The notes below the pieces were generated by a model that did not search any database, was not told the DNA's origin, and worked only from the letters and a program-made list of their open reading frames with translations. Below, one piece after another: positions 22,185-30,656 of a stretch of 64,000 nucleotides of DNA. Numbering within the stretch: the first letter of the stretch is position 1; each line of letters starts with the position of its first letter. The stretch spans positions 124,001 through 188,000 of the forward strand of contig NZ_LWCU01000023.1 in the NCBI RefSeq assembly GCF_001650405.1. The letters are read 5' to 3'. The position numbers and the translations under genes were made by a program. Source of the DNA: Microbacterium sp. H83. GTDB taxonomy: Bacteria > Actinomycetota > Actinomycetes > Actinomycetales > Microbacteriaceae.

Positions 22185-23035
22185 CGGTTCTCCTCGGGGG
22201 ACGTGCGGTGATGGGTGTCGACGCCGAGTCCCTCGAGGAGGTCGGCGCGAAGGTCCGCGAGGCCGCGATCGGCGCGGTCACGGGGGCGGATGCCGGGAAC
22301 GGAGATCGTCTGCGCGACGGACGCGGCAGCCGATTCCGGTTCATCGCCGAGCGTGCGGAGCAGCAGCACGCGGTCGGCGAGATACAGGGCCTCCTCCACG
22401 TCGTGGGTGACGAGGAGGACGGTGGTCGGCTCGGCGGCGTGGATCTCGAGCAGCAGATCGTGCATCCGCAGACGAGTGAGGGCGTCGAGCGCGCCGAAGG
22501 GCTCGTCGAGGAGAAGGACCCCGGGGTTGCGGGCGAGGGCCCGGGCGAGCGAGGCGCGCTGCGCCATGCCGCCGGACACCTCACGGGGGCGCTGATCGGC
22601 CGCATGATCGAGCCCGACCAGCCGGAGCAGCTCCTCGACCCTGTCTCGTCCCTTCTTCCGCGGCGTGCCGCGGGGCAGTCCGAGCGCGACGTTCTGCGCG
22701 ATGGTCCGCCACGGCAGCAGGCGCGGCTCCTGGAACGCGATCGCGGTGCGCTCGTCGACGTCCGCGACGGCGGTGTCATCGAGACGGATGCTCCCGCTCG
22801 TCGGGGTGTCGAGTCCGCCGATCAGCCGGAGCAGCGTCGACTTGCCGCAGCCGGACGGACCGACGATGGCGACGATCTCACCGGCCGGGATCTCCAGCCG
22901 CACGTCGCGCAGCACGTGGCGTGACCCACGGGACAGGGGGAAGGAGCGCTCGACGGCCTCGAGCCGCACGGCCTGCGCCGCGCCGGCGCTCTCCGCCGCG
23001 CGCGACGCAGCGGGCGCGTTCAGGAGGGAGGTCAT
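22181..23035 (-). CDS. ssuB: ABC transporter ATPase, sulfonate/nitrate type
   Basis: Energises the importer with the two preceding genes. 284 residues: Walker A GPSGCGKS (59-66), Q-loop AFQEPRLLPW near 105, signature VSGGMAQRASLARALA near 155, Walker B VLLLDEPFGALD near 178, H-loop LVTHDVEEAL near 212. First gene of the six-gene operon ssuB-ssuA-ssuC-acs-metY-CoA-binding, each junction a four-base overlap. No SsuD monooxygenase is nearby. The ATG lacks a proper ribosome site, and no convincing -10 was found. Confidence 0.9.
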   Translation of the reverse strand: MTSLLNAPAASRAAESAGAAQAVRLEAVERSFPLSRGSRHVLRDVRLEIPAGEIVAIVGPSGCGKSTLLRLIGGLDTPTSGSIRLDDTAVADVDERTAIAFQEPRLLPWRTIAQNVALGLPRGTPRKKGRDRVEELLRLVGLDHAADQRPREVSGGMAQRASLARALARNPGVLLLDEPFGALDALTRLRMHDLLLEIHAAEPTTVLLVTHDVEEALYLADRVLLLRTLGDEPESAAASVAQTISVPGIRPRDRADRGLADLRADLLEGLGVDTHHRTSPEENR

Positions 23036-23146
23036 GCCCTCATGCTGTCGGAGATCGCCCGGTCGTCTCGAACCGCCGCGTAATGTTCGGTCACGGAACG
23101 GGATCGCCGCCGTGCTGTGCCGACATCCGCCCTGGCCGGAATGCGG

Positions 23147-23182
23147 AACGGGCCGCCACCTCCGAAGAGGTGACGGCCCGTT
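23147..23182. terminator. Terminator after rpsA
   Basis: Sixteen-base arms (23147-23162 and 23167-23182) pair with one mismatch around a CGAA tetraloop. It lies 14 bases after the rpsA stop. No T-run follows. It separates rpsA from the ssuBAC operon. Confidence 0.8.
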
Positions 23183-23195
23183 CAGGCAGTGATGC

Positions 23196-24650
23196 TCAGG
23201 AGTTGCCGCCCGAGAGCTTCTCGCGCAGAGCCGCGAGAGCCTCGTCGTCAGCCAGCGTGCCCGCGCCTGCGGTCTCGCTGGAGAACGTCTGGCCGCCGAA
23301 GTCCTCGCCGGCAGCAGCCTCGGCCTCGGCCGCCTTGGTGACCTGGGCCTTGTGCGCCTCCCAGCGAGCCTGGGCCGCAGCGTACTCCTGCTCCCATGCC
23401 TCGCGCTGGGCGTCGAAGCCTTCCTTCCAGGCACCCGTCTCGGCGTCGAAGCCCTCCGGGTACTTGTACTCGCCGTTCTCGTCGTACTCCGCGACCATGC
23501 CGTACAGTGCCGGGTCGAACTCGGTGCCGTTGGGGTCGACCGACTCGTTGGCCTGCTTGAGCGACAGCGAGATGCGGCGACGCTCGAGGTCGATGTCGAT
23601 GACCTTGACGAAGACCTCTTCGCCGACGGAGACGACCTGCTCGGCCAGCTCGACGTGCTTGCTGGAGAGCTCGGAGATGTGGACGAGGCCCTCGATGCCG
23701 TCTGCGACGCGCACGAACGCACCGAACGGGACGAGCTTGGTGACCTTACCCGGCGTGACCTGTCCGATCGCGTGGGTGCGGGCGAAGACCTGCCACGGGT
23801 CCTCCTGCGTCGCCTTCAGCGACAGGGAGACGCGCTCGCGGTCGAGGTCCACCTCGAGGATCTCGACGGTGACCTCCTGGCCGACCTCGACGACCTCGGA
23901 GGCGTGCTCGATGTGCTTCCAGGACAGCTCGGAGACGTGCACGAGGCCGTCCACGCCGCCCAGGTCGACGAACGCACCGAAGTTGACGATCGACGAGACG
24001 ACACCCTTGCGGACCTGACCCTTGTGCAGGTTGTTGAGGAACGTCGTGCGGGACTCGGACTGCGTCTGCTCGAGGAGGGCGCGGCGCGAGAGGACCACGT
24101 TGTTGCGGTTCTTGTCGAGCTCGAGGATCTTCGCCTCGATCTCCTGGCCAAGGTACGGCGTGAGGTCGCGGACGCGACGCAGCTCGATGAGCGAGGCCGG
24201 GAGGAAGCCGCGGAGGCCGATGTCGACGATGAGGCCACCCTTGACGACCTCGATGACGGTGCCGGTGACGACGCCGTCGTTCTCCTTGATCTTCTCGACG
24301 TCTCCCCAGGCGCGCTCGTACTGCGCACGCTTCTTGGAGAGGATCAGACGGCCTTCCTTGTCCTCCTTCTGGAGAACGAGAGCCTCGACCTCGTCGCCGA
24401 CCTTGACGACCTCGTTGGGGTCGACGTCGTGCTTGATGGAGAGCTCGCGCGAGGGGATGACGCCCTCGGTCTTGTAGCCGACGTCGAGCAGGACCTCGTC
24501 GCGGTCGATCTTGACGATCGTGCCCTCGATGATGTCGCCGTCGTTGAAGAACTTCAGGGTCTTCTCGACCGCGGCCAGGAAGTCCTCAGCAGATCCGATG
24601 TCGTTGATGGCGACCTGCTTGGTGGCCGGGGCGGTCGTTGCGGTAGTCAT
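23196..24650 (-). CDS. rpsA: 30S ribosomal protein S1
   Basis: RNA-binding protein that helps the 30S subunit take up structured messages. The 484 residues hold four S1 domains (starting near residues 37, 122, 208 and 293) and an acidic, Glu/Ala-rich tail, the usual actinobacterial form rather than the six-domain type of enterobacteria. Start ATG 24650 gives MTTATTAPATKQVA; AAGGA lies eleven bases before it. Single gene with its own promoter and a structured leader. Confidence 0.97.
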   Translation of the reverse strand: MTTATTAPATKQVAINDIGSAEDFLAAVEKTLKFFNDGDIIEGTIVKIDRDEVLLDVGYKTEGVIPSRELSIKHDVDPNEVVKVGDEVEALVLQKEDKEGRLILSKKRAQYERAWGDVEKIKENDGVVTGTVIEVVKGGLIVDIGLRGFLPASLIELRRVRDLTPYLGQEIEAKILELDKNRNNVVLSRRALLEQTQSESRTTFLNNLHKGQVRKGVVSSIVNFGAFVDLGGVDGLVHVSELSWKHIEHASEVVEVGQEVTVEILEVDLDRERVSLSLKATQEDPWQVFARTHAIGQVTPGKVTKLVPFGAFVRVADGIEGLVHISELSSKHVELAEQVVSVGEEVFVKVIDIDLERRRISLSLKQANESVDPNGTEFDPALYGMVAEYDENGEYKYPEGFDAETGAWKEGFDAQREAWEQEYAAAQARWEAHKAQVTKAAEAEAAAGEDFGGQTFSSETAGAGTLADDEALAALREKLSGGNS

Positions 24651-24745
24651 GTAGTGGGTTGTCCTTGTTGAATGGAACTCGGGCTGGGAGCGCAGGCCGC
24701 GCACGGCCGGAGGAGCGCTTCTCAGCGATTGGATTGTGGAGTGCT

Positions 24746-24780
24746 GTCACGAAGGCATGCACAGGCATGCCACGAGTGAC
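24746..24780 (-). promoter_or_regulatory. Hairpin at the 5' end of the rpsA message
   Basis: On the minus strand GTCAC pairs with GTGAC (outer five pairs) and GGCATGC with GCATGCC (inner seven) around a CTGT loop. The predicted transcription start falls at about 24780, so the message would begin with this hairpin. It could be an autoregulatory or stabilising element. A DNA operator is the other reading, since GGCATGCC is itself palindromic. Confidence 0.5.
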
Positions 24781-24785
24781 ACTTC

Positions 24786-24815
24786 AGGCTATCAGATCTC
24801 GCGGGTGCGTGTCGG
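24786..24815 (-). promoter_or_regulatory. rpsA promoter
   Basis: On the minus strand CCGACA (24815-24810) and TAGCCT (24791-24786) are separated by 18 bases. This gives a leader of about 130 bases before the rpsA ATG. Confidence 0.5.
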
Positions 24816-24859
24816 GCCGGAATGCTGACCCCGGCGCCGCGCGCTGACAGACTGTCGTC

Positions 24860-25795
24860 ATGCCCCGCGCCGACAAGCTGCTCCTGCTCGACACCGCCAG
24901 TCTGTACTTCCGGGCCTTCTACGGCGTGCCCGACAAGGTGACCGCCCCCGACGGCTCCCCCATCAACGCGGCGCGCGGGCTGCTGGACATCGTCGCGAAG
25001 CTCGTCACGCTCTACGAGCCGACCCACGTGGTCGCCTGCTGGGACGACGACTGGCGCCCGCAGTGGCGGGTCGACCTGATCCCGAGCTACAAGGCGCACC
25101 GAGTGGTCGAGGTCGTTCCGGCCGGGCCGGACGTCGAGGAGGTGCCCGACCCCCTGGAGGCGCAGATCCCTTTGATCCGCGAGACGCTCGGGCTGCTCGG
25201 CATCCCGATCATCGGCGTCGCCGAGCACGAGGCCGACGACGTCATCGGCACGCTCGCCACGCATGCGGGCATGCCCGTCGACATCGTCACCGGCGACCGC
25301 GACCTCTTCCAGCTCGTCGACGATGCGCGGGACGTCCGGGTCGTCTACACGGCCCGCGGGATGAGCAACCTCGAGATCGTGACGGATGCGGTCGTCGTCG
25401 GCAAGTACGGCGTCCTGCCGTCGCAGTACGCCGACTTCGCGACCATGCGCGGCGACGCGTCGGACGGCCTGCCGGGAGTCGCCGGCGTGGGCGAGAAGAC
25501 CGCGGCGACCCTGCTGAAGGAGCACGGCGATCTCGCCGGCATCCGCGCGGCGGCCGAGGCGGGAGTCGGGATGAGCGCCGGAGTGCGGGCGAAGGTGCTC
25601 GCGGCGGCCGAGTACCTCGAGGTCGCGCCGACCGTCGTCGCGGTGGCGACCGATCTCGACATCACCGCTCCCGAGGACCCCCTGCGACCGCTCGACCCGG
25701 CCGAGGTCGACGCCGCGACGGCGGTCGCGGAGAAGTGGAACCTCGGGTCCTCGATGACGCGCGCCATCGCCGCGGTGGCGACGACCGGAGGATGA
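24860..25795 (+). CDS. Stand-alone 5'-3' exonuclease (PolA N-domain type)
   Basis: 311-residue FEN-like nuclease matching the N-terminal domain of DNA polymerase I, without polymerase domain. The metal-binding acidic residues are visible in LLLLDTASLYFRAFYG near 7-22, ACWDDD near 60, EHEADDVIGTLA near 125, and VTGDRDLFQLV near 147. The helix-hairpin-helix is SDGLPGVAGVGEKTAATLLKEHG near 202-224. Probably removes RNA primers or flaps. ATG 24860 has no ribosome site; CAGACT at -12 to -7 suggests a leaderless start. Convergent with the PHP gene. Confidence 0.9.
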   Translation: MPRADKLLLLDTASLYFRAFYGVPDKVTAPDGSPINAARGLLDIVAKLVTLYEPTHVVACWDDDWRPQWRVDLIPSYKAHRVVEVVPAGPDVEEVPDPLEAQIPLIRETLGLLGIPIIGVAEHEADDVIGTLATHAGMPVDIVTGDRDLFQLVDDARDVRVVYTARGMSNLEIVTDAVVVGKYGVLPSQYADFATMRGDASDGLPGVAGVGEKTAATLLKEHGDLAGIRAAAEAGVGMSAGVRAKVLAAAEYLEVAPTVVAVATDLDITAPEDPLRPLDPAEVDAATAVAEKWNLGSSMTRAIAAVATTGG

Positions 25796-25804
25796 GGCGC
25801 CGCG

Positions 25805-26791
25805 TCAGCCCGCCCAGGCGAGCAGGCGCTCGAGACCCCAGGTCGTGACGATGCGCGCGGCCGGCACACCGAGCCGTTCGGCGCGGGCCGCGCCGTGGTC
25901 CAGCAGCGAGAGCTGTCCGGGCGCGTGCGCATCCGAGTCGATCGAGAAGAGGCAGCCGGCCTCCAGCGCGACGGCGATGAGGTCGTCCGGGGGATCCTGA
26001 CGCTCAGGGCGGGAATTGATCTCCACCGCCACTCCGTTCTCCGCGCAGGCGGCGAAGACGGCCGCCGCATCGAACTGGGACTCGGGCCGCGTGCCGCGAT
26101 CCCCCTGCACCAGCCGCCCGGTGCAGTGCCCGAGCACGTTGACCCGCGGATCCGACACGGCCGCGATCATCCGCGCCGTCATGGGCCGGGAGTCCATGCG
26201 CAGTCGGGAATGGACGGATGCCACCACGATGTCGAGCTCCTGGAGGAGCGCATCCTCCTGGTCGAGGGAGCCGTCCTCGAGGATGTCGACCTCGATGCCC
26301 GCCAGCAGCGTGAACCCGTCGTCCGACTCGGCCCGCACGAGCGGCATCTGCTCGCGGAGCCGCTCCGCCGACAGCCCGCGGGCCACCCGCAGCCTCGGCG
26401 AGTGGTCGGTGATCGCCTGATACTCGTGACCGAGCGCGCGCGCCGCTGCCGCCATCACGGCGATGGGCGTCGTCCCGTCGGACCACTCGGTGTGGGCGTG
26501 CAGGTCGCCGCGCAGCCTCCCACGGAGCGTGGACACGATCTCCGGCTCCACCTCGCCGCGCAGCTCGACGAGATAGTCGGGCGTCTCCCCCGCCTGCGCC
26601 TGCCGGATCACGGCGAACGTCGACTCGCCGATCCCCTTCGCGGCGCGGAGCCGGGTCGGATCGTCCCTGACGTCGGCGGGCAGTTCCTGCAGGGTGGCCG
26701 CGGCCTGACGGAACGCCTTCGCGCGATACCGCGATGCGCGCTCGCGCTCCAGCAGCGAGGCGATCTCGAGCAGTGCCGCGACGGCGTCCAT
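25805..26791 (-). CDS. PHP domain phosphoesterase with PolX-like N-terminus
   Basis: 328 residues. The first hundred look like the helix-hairpin-helix part of family X polymerases (RYRAKAFRQAAATLQELP, then AAKGIGESTFAVI). The rest is a PHP metal-dependent phosphoesterase: GDLHAHTEWSDGT near 114-126, ITDHSPRL near 150, HCTGR near 222 and DSDAHA near 295. The nucleotidyltransferase domain of full PolX is missing. Likely a nuclease or histidinol-phosphatase-like enzyme; substrate unknown. AGGAGG stands five bases before ATG 26791. Follows trpD by 8 bp and is co-transcribed. Confidence 0.88.
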   Translation of the reverse strand: MDAVAALLEIASLLERERASRYRAKAFRQAAATLQELPADVRDDPTRLRAAKGIGESTFAVIRQAQAGETPDYLVELRGEVEPEIVSTLRGRLRGDLHAHTEWSDGTTPIAVMAAAARALGHEYQAITDHSPRLRVARGLSAERLREQMPLVRAESDDGFTLLAGIEVDILEDGSLDQEDALLQELDIVVASVHSRLRMDSRPMTARMIAAVSDPRVNVLGHCTGRLVQGDRGTRPESQFDAAAVFAACAENGVAVEINSRPERQDPPDDLIAVALEAGCLFSIDSDAHAPGQLSLLDHGAARAERLGVPAARIVTTWGLERLLAWAG

Positions 26792-26799
26792 GGTTCCTC

Positions 26800-27873
26800 C
26801 TAGGCGGTGGCCGCGCTCGCGAGCTCGCGGCTGACGCCGATCCACTGATCGAGCTTCGCCGCCGCACGCCCGTCGCCCACCGCGGCCGATGCGCGCTCGT
26901 ACCCCTCGCGAAGCCGCTCGAGGATCGGACGCTGCACCTGCGTCGCGTCCTGCGACAGCTCGAACGCCACGATGCCGGCGGCGGCGTTGAGCAGCACGAT
27001 GTCGCGCACCGGCCCCGTGTCGCCGGCCAGGGTGCGACGGAGCACCTCGGCGTTGTGCTCGGGAGAGCCGCCGATGAGGTCGCTGAGGTCGGCGATCGGG
27101 ATGCCCAGGTCGCGCGGGTCGAGGTCGTGCTCGTGGATGTCGCCGCGGGTGACCTCCCAGATCCGGCTGTGCCCGGTGGTCGTCAGCTCGTCGAGACCGT
27201 CGTCGCCGCGGAAGACGAGCGCGGTCGCCCCGCGCGTGCGGAACACGCCGGTGATGAGCGGGACGCGCTCGATCTGCGCGACGCCGACCGCGTTCGCCTC
27301 GGCGCGTGCGGGGTTGCAGAGCGGGCCGAGCATGTTGAAGACGGTCGGCACGCCGAGCTGCGCGCGCACCGCACCCGCATGCTTGAAGCCGGGATGGAAG
27401 GCGCCGGCCCAGGCGAACGTGATGCCGGTGCGGTCGAGGATCGCGGAGACGGAGTCCGGGTCGAGGGTCAGTTCCAGGCCCAGGGCGCTCAGCACGTCGG
27501 AGGAGCCGGACGACGAGCTCGCGGCGCGGTTCCCGTGCTTGACGACGGGGATGCCGGTGGCGCCGATGATCACGGCCGCCGTGGTCGAGACGTTGACCGT
27601 GCCGACGCGGTCGCCTCCCGTCCCCACGATGTCGAGCACGTCGGGCGAGACGGGGAGCGGCACAGCGGCTTCGAGGATCGCGTCGCGGAAGCCGACGATC
27701 TCGTCGATCGTCTCGCCCTTGGCGCGCAGAGCGACGAGGAAGCCCGCGAGCTGCGCCTCGGTCACATCGCCGCGCATGATCTGGCGCATGGCCCAGGTCG
27801 ACTCCCACACGCTGAGGTCGCGACGCTCCAGGAGGATGGTGAGCACATCGGACCAGGTCAGGGAATCAGCCAT
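26800..27873 (-). CDS. trpD: Anthranilate phosphoribosyltransferase
   Basis: Joins anthranilate and PRPP in tryptophan synthesis. The 357 residues show the PRPP-binding GTGGDRVGTVNVSTTAA near 85-101, KHGNRAASSSSGSSDVLSALG near 115-135, and GPLCNPA near 182. ATG 27873 (MADSLTW) is chosen because TAGGAT ends seven bases upstream; an upstream in-frame ATG at 27963 lacks support. No other trp gene is in the window, so trpD is separate from any trp operon. Confidence 0.96.
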   Translation of the reverse strand: MADSLTWSDVLTILLERRDLSVWESTWAMRQIMRGDVTEAQLAGFLVALRAKGETIDEIVGFRDAILEAAVPLPVSPDVLDIVGTGGDRVGTVNVSTTAAVIIGATGIPVVKHGNRAASSSSGSSDVLSALGLELTLDPDSVSAILDRTGITFAWAGAFHPGFKHAGAVRAQLGVPTVFNMLGPLCNPARAEANAVGVAQIERVPLITGVFRTRGATALVFRGDDGLDELTTTGHSRIWEVTRGDIHEHDLDPRDLGIPIADLSDLIGGSPEHNAEVLRRTLAGDTGPVRDIVLLNAAAGIVAFELSQDATQVQRPILERLREGYERASAAVGDGRAAAKLDQWIGVSRELASAATA

Positions 27874-27880
27874 GTGTGCG

Positions 27881-27886
27881 ATCCTA
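27881..27886 (-). promoter_or_regulatory. -10 box of leaderless trpD promoter
   Basis: TAGGAT on the minus strand at -13 to -8 of the trpD ATG, the same hexamer and spacing as at nrdR. Confidence 0.55.
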
Positions 27887-27982
27887 TCGGCGTCGAGAAA
27901 ACGTGCAGGCAGTTCCGCACGCGGCGGCGGTCCGACGGCATCCCCCGTTTCCCGCGGATTCACCGAGGATTCGCAGTGTTTT

Positions 27983-27998
27983 CTTAGGGTCCCCTAAG
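27983..27998. promoter_or_regulatory. Perfect inverted repeat upstream of ctaE
   Basis: CTTAGGG, two-base spacer, CCCTAAG, preceded by a TTTT run in a GC-rich area. It lies 56 bases upstream of the likely ctaE -10 and about 100 bases upstream of the trpD -10. TTAGG/CCTAA half sites recall DtxR/IdeR boxes, but the known 19-bp consensus is not matched. Operator for the respiratory operon is an inference. Confidence 0.4.
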
Positions 27999-28053
27999 TC
28001 GCTGCACACGGAATCGAGGGCACGAGGTGCGAGAATCATGCCCGCGCATCGGC

Positions 28054-28059
28054 CATAAT
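28054..28059 (+). promoter_or_regulatory. -10 box of leaderless ctaE promoter
   Basis: CATAAT, five of six matches to TATAAT, six bases before the GTG of ctaE. Confidence 0.5.
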
Positions 28060-28065
28060 GGAGGG

Positions 28066-28719
28066 GTGACGACCTCAGCGACGCATGCCCCGGCGGCAAG
28101 AACCATCAAGCGCCCCAATCCGGTAGCTGTCGGCACCATTGTGTGGCTCGGCAGCGAGGTGATGTTCTTCGCGGGACTCTTCGCGATCTACTTCACGCTC
28201 CGCAGCACCTCCCCCGATCTCTGGGCCGACCGCACCGAGCTGCTGAACGTCCCGTTCGCGTTCGTCAACACCGCGATACTCGTGCTCTCGTCGTTCACCT
28301 GCCAGATGGGCGTGTTCGCCGCGGAGGACCTGCAGCCCTATCGCATCGCCAAGGGGCAGAAGAACGGCGCGGGCCGCCGCCGGCTCTTCGGCTGGGGCAT
28401 GGTCGAGTGGTTCTTCCTGACCTTCGCGCTCGGCGCGATCTTCGTCTCCGGCCAGGTCTGGGAGTACGCGCAGCTGGTCGCAGAGGGCATGCCCATCAGC
28501 GCCGACTCCTACGCATCCGCTTTCTACATCACCACGGGCTTCCACGCCCTGCACGTCACCGGCGGACTCATCGCGTTCCTGCTCGTCATCGGACGCGCGT
28601 ACGCGGTCAAGAACTTCCGGCACAAGGAGGCGACCTCCTCGATCGTGGTGTCCTACTACTGGCACTTCGTCGACGTCGTCTGGATCGTGCTGTTCGTCGT
28701 TATCTACTTCCTGAAATAA
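28066..28719 (+). CDS. ctaE: Cytochrome c oxidase subunit III
   Basis: Membrane subunit of the aa3 terminal oxidase, 217 residues with five helices. Marks are [20 protein letters not shown] near 27-46, [17 protein letters not shown] near 160-176 and [20 protein letters not shown] at the end. Start GTG 28066 (MTTSATHAP) is chosen for its -10 box and because family proteins begin this way; an upstream ATG at 28027 is unlikely. Heads the ctaE-qcrCAB operon. Confidence 0.96.
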   Translation: MTTSATHAPAARTIKRPNPVAVGTIVWLGSEVMFFAGLFAIYFTLRSTSPDLWADRTELLNVPFAFVNTAILVLSSFTCQMGVFAAEDLQPYRIAKGQKNGAGRRRLFGWGMVEWFFLTFALGAIFVSGQVWEYAQLVAEGMPISADSYASAFYITTGFHALHVTGGLIAFLLVIGRAYAVKNFRHKEATSSIVVSYYWHFVDVVWIVLFVVIYFLK

Positions 28720-28739
28720 GAGCGGAGCTGATCCCCGAG

Positions 28740-29543
28740 ATGGCACGAGAGAAGAAGCGCCGTTCGAACGGCCGTCGCAGCCCACTGGCAGCGGCAGCAC
28801 TCATCGGAGCAGGACTCCTGATCACCGGCGCCGTGTACGCCGGCGCGACGGCGGCGATCGCGTCGACCGACACCCGGTCTTCGGCAGCGAGCACGCTCAC
28901 CGCCGAAGACGGCGCGAAGCTGTTCACCGCCAACTGCGCGACCTGCCACGGCCTGAACCTGCAGGGCACCGCGAACGGCCCCAGCCTCTACGGCGTGGGC
29001 GAGCTGGCCGTGGAGTTCCAGGTCTCGACCGGTCGCATGCCGCTGCAGATGCAGGGACCGCAGGCGCCGCAGAAGGCGCCGCAGTTCACCGAGGAGCAGA
29101 TCCGCGCCATGGCGGCGTACGTCCAGTCCGAGGCCCCCGGTCCGACCTATCCGTCCGACGAGATCATCGACGGAGGGGGCGATGTCGCCAACGGGGCGGA
29201 GCTCTTCCGCGTCAACTGCGCGATGTGCCACAACGTGGCAGCCGCCGGCGGCGCGCTCACCGAGGGCAAATACGCCCCGGCCCTGACCGAGACCAGCGCG
29301 TTGCACATGTACGCGGCCATGGTCACTGGCCCCCAGAACATGCCCGTCTTCGGCGACATGAACCTGTCGGACGAGGACAAGCGCGACATCATCTCGGCGC
29401 TGCTCTTCCAGCAGCAGTCCGTGCAGATCGGCGGCTTCTCGCTCGGTTCGCTCGGACCGGTCTCCGAGGGCCTGTTCGTCTGGATCTTCGGCATCGGCGC
29501 TCTCGTCGCCATCACCGTGTGGATCACGGCGAAGTCCAACTGA
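28740..29543 (+). CDS. qcrC: Dihaem cytochrome c subunit of bc1 complex
   Basis: Membrane-anchored dihaem cytochrome c of the actinobacterial menaquinol:cytochrome c reductase; it hands electrons straight to the aa3 oxidase. 267 residues: basic N-terminus, membrane anchor 15-38, haem site CATCH (66-70), second haem site CAMCH (160-164), and a C-terminal anchor (about 240-262). Two haem sites on one chain are the mark of QcrC in a bcc-aa3 supercomplex. ATG lies 20 bp after ctaE. Confidence 0.97.
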   Translation: MAREKKRRSNGRRSPLAAAALIGAGLLITGAVYAGATAAIASTDTRSSAASTLTAEDGAKLFTANCATCHGLNLQGTANGPSLYGVGELAVEFQVSTGRMPLQMQGPQAPQKAPQFTEEQIRAMAAYVQSEAPGPTYPSDEIIDGGGDVANGAELFRVNCAMCHNVAAAGGALTEGKYAPALTETSALHMYAAMVTGPQNMPVFGDMNLSDEDKRDIISALLFQQQSVQIGGFSLGSLGPVSEGLFVWIFGIGALVAITVWITAKSN

Positions 29544-29579
29544 CGCTTATTCATCGAAGAGGAACGTACGAGGAGCACC

Positions 29580-30656
29580 ATGGCACACGACGACGACTCG
29601 CAGGCTCTTGACAGGGCCTACCAGCCCTCTCCGGGGCTGGGTGTCGCAGTCAGCGATCCCGTGCAGAACCCGGGGCTGCCGCCGCACCGCGAGCGGATGA
29701 CCGACAAGGATCCGCGCGCAGAGAAGGCTGCGGAGCGTACGGTCTACACCTTGTTCTACCTCTCGCTGGCGGGAAGCATCTGGGCGGTCGCCGCCTACAT
29801 GCTCTTCCCGATCGAGAGCGGCGCACTGATCGACATCCGCCAGAACAACCTCTTCATCGGGCTCGGCATCTCGCTCGCGCTCCTCGCGATCGGCATCGGC
29901 GCGATCCATTGGTCCAAGGCGCTCATGAGCGACAAGGAGCACATCGAGCACCGCCACCCGACCCGTGGCAAGGATTCGACGCGCGAGGCCGCCGTGAAGG
30001 CGTTCTCCGACGCGAACGAGGAGTCCGGCTTCGGTCGACGTACCATGATCCGAAACTCGCTTTTCGCGGCGATCGTCGCCTCGATCATCCCCGGAGTGAC
30101 GCTCTTCCGTGGTCTCGCGCCGCACAGCACCCCGGACGATCCCACCGCGGGCGACCCGGTCGCGCTGCTGAAGCACACGATGTGGAAAGAGGGAGCCCGC
30201 CTGGTGCGCGACCCCGAGGGCACCCCGATCCGCGCCGCGGACGTCACCCTCGGTTCCGCCTTCCACGTCATCCCGGAGGAGCTCGTGGATGTCAGCCACG
30301 CCGACGGCTACCTCGAGGAGAAGGCCAAGGCCATCGTCCTCATGATGCGGCTGCGCCCCGAGCAGCTCATCGAGGCCGAGGACCGCAAGACCTGGTCGTA
30401 TGACGGCATCGTCGCGTACTCGAAGGTCTGCACCCACGTCGGCTGCCCCGTCGCCCTGTACGAACAGCAGACGCACCACCTTCTCTGCCCCTGCCACCAG
30501 TCGCAGTTCGATGTGACGGACCACGCCAAGGTCATCTTCGGCCCGGCCGCGCGTCCGCTGCCTCAGCTGCCCATCACCGTCGACGACGAGGGCTACCTCA
30601 TCGCGCGCAGTGACTTCACCGAGCCCGTCGGCCCGAGCTTCTGGGAGCGCTATTGA
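29580..30656 (+). CDS. qcrA: Rieske iron-sulfur subunit of bc1 complex
   Basis: 358 residues. Three N-terminal membrane helices (about 55-80, 85-108, 155-175) replace the single helix of mitochondrial proteins, as usual in actinobacteria. The 2Fe-2S cluster site is CTHVGCP near 280 and CPCHQSQFD near 300, each with Cys and His ligands. AGGAG five bases before ATG 29580 supports the start. The stop overlaps qcrB as TTGA. Confidence 0.97.
   Translation: MAHDDDSQALDRAYQPSPGLGVAVSDPVQNPGLPPHRERMTDKDPRAEKAAERTVYTLFYLSLAGSIWAVAAYMLFPIESGALIDIRQNNLFIGLGISLALLAIGIGAIHWSKALMSDKEHIEHRHPTRGKDSTREAAVKAFSDANEESGFGRRTMIRNSLFAAIVASIIPGVTLFRGLAPHSTPDDPTAGDPVALLKHTMWKEGARLVRDPEGTPIRAADVTLGSAFHVIPEELVDVSHADGYLEEKAKAIVLMMRLRPEQLIEAEDRKTWSYDGIVAYSKVCTHVGCPVALYEQQTHHLLCPCHQSQFDVTDHAKVIFGPAARPLPQLPITVDDEGYLIARSDFTEPVGPSFWERY

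Noticed and set aside
23036..23146. Possible SAM or other riboswitch before the ssuBAC operon
   Set aside because: I could not fold the segment into a known SAM-type core or find a paired terminator; a covariance-model scan would decide.
25805..27808. Apparent fusion of trpD region and PHP protein in one frame
   Set aside because: The upstream part is an alternative frame of trpD; a perfect ribosome site sets the PHP start at 26791.
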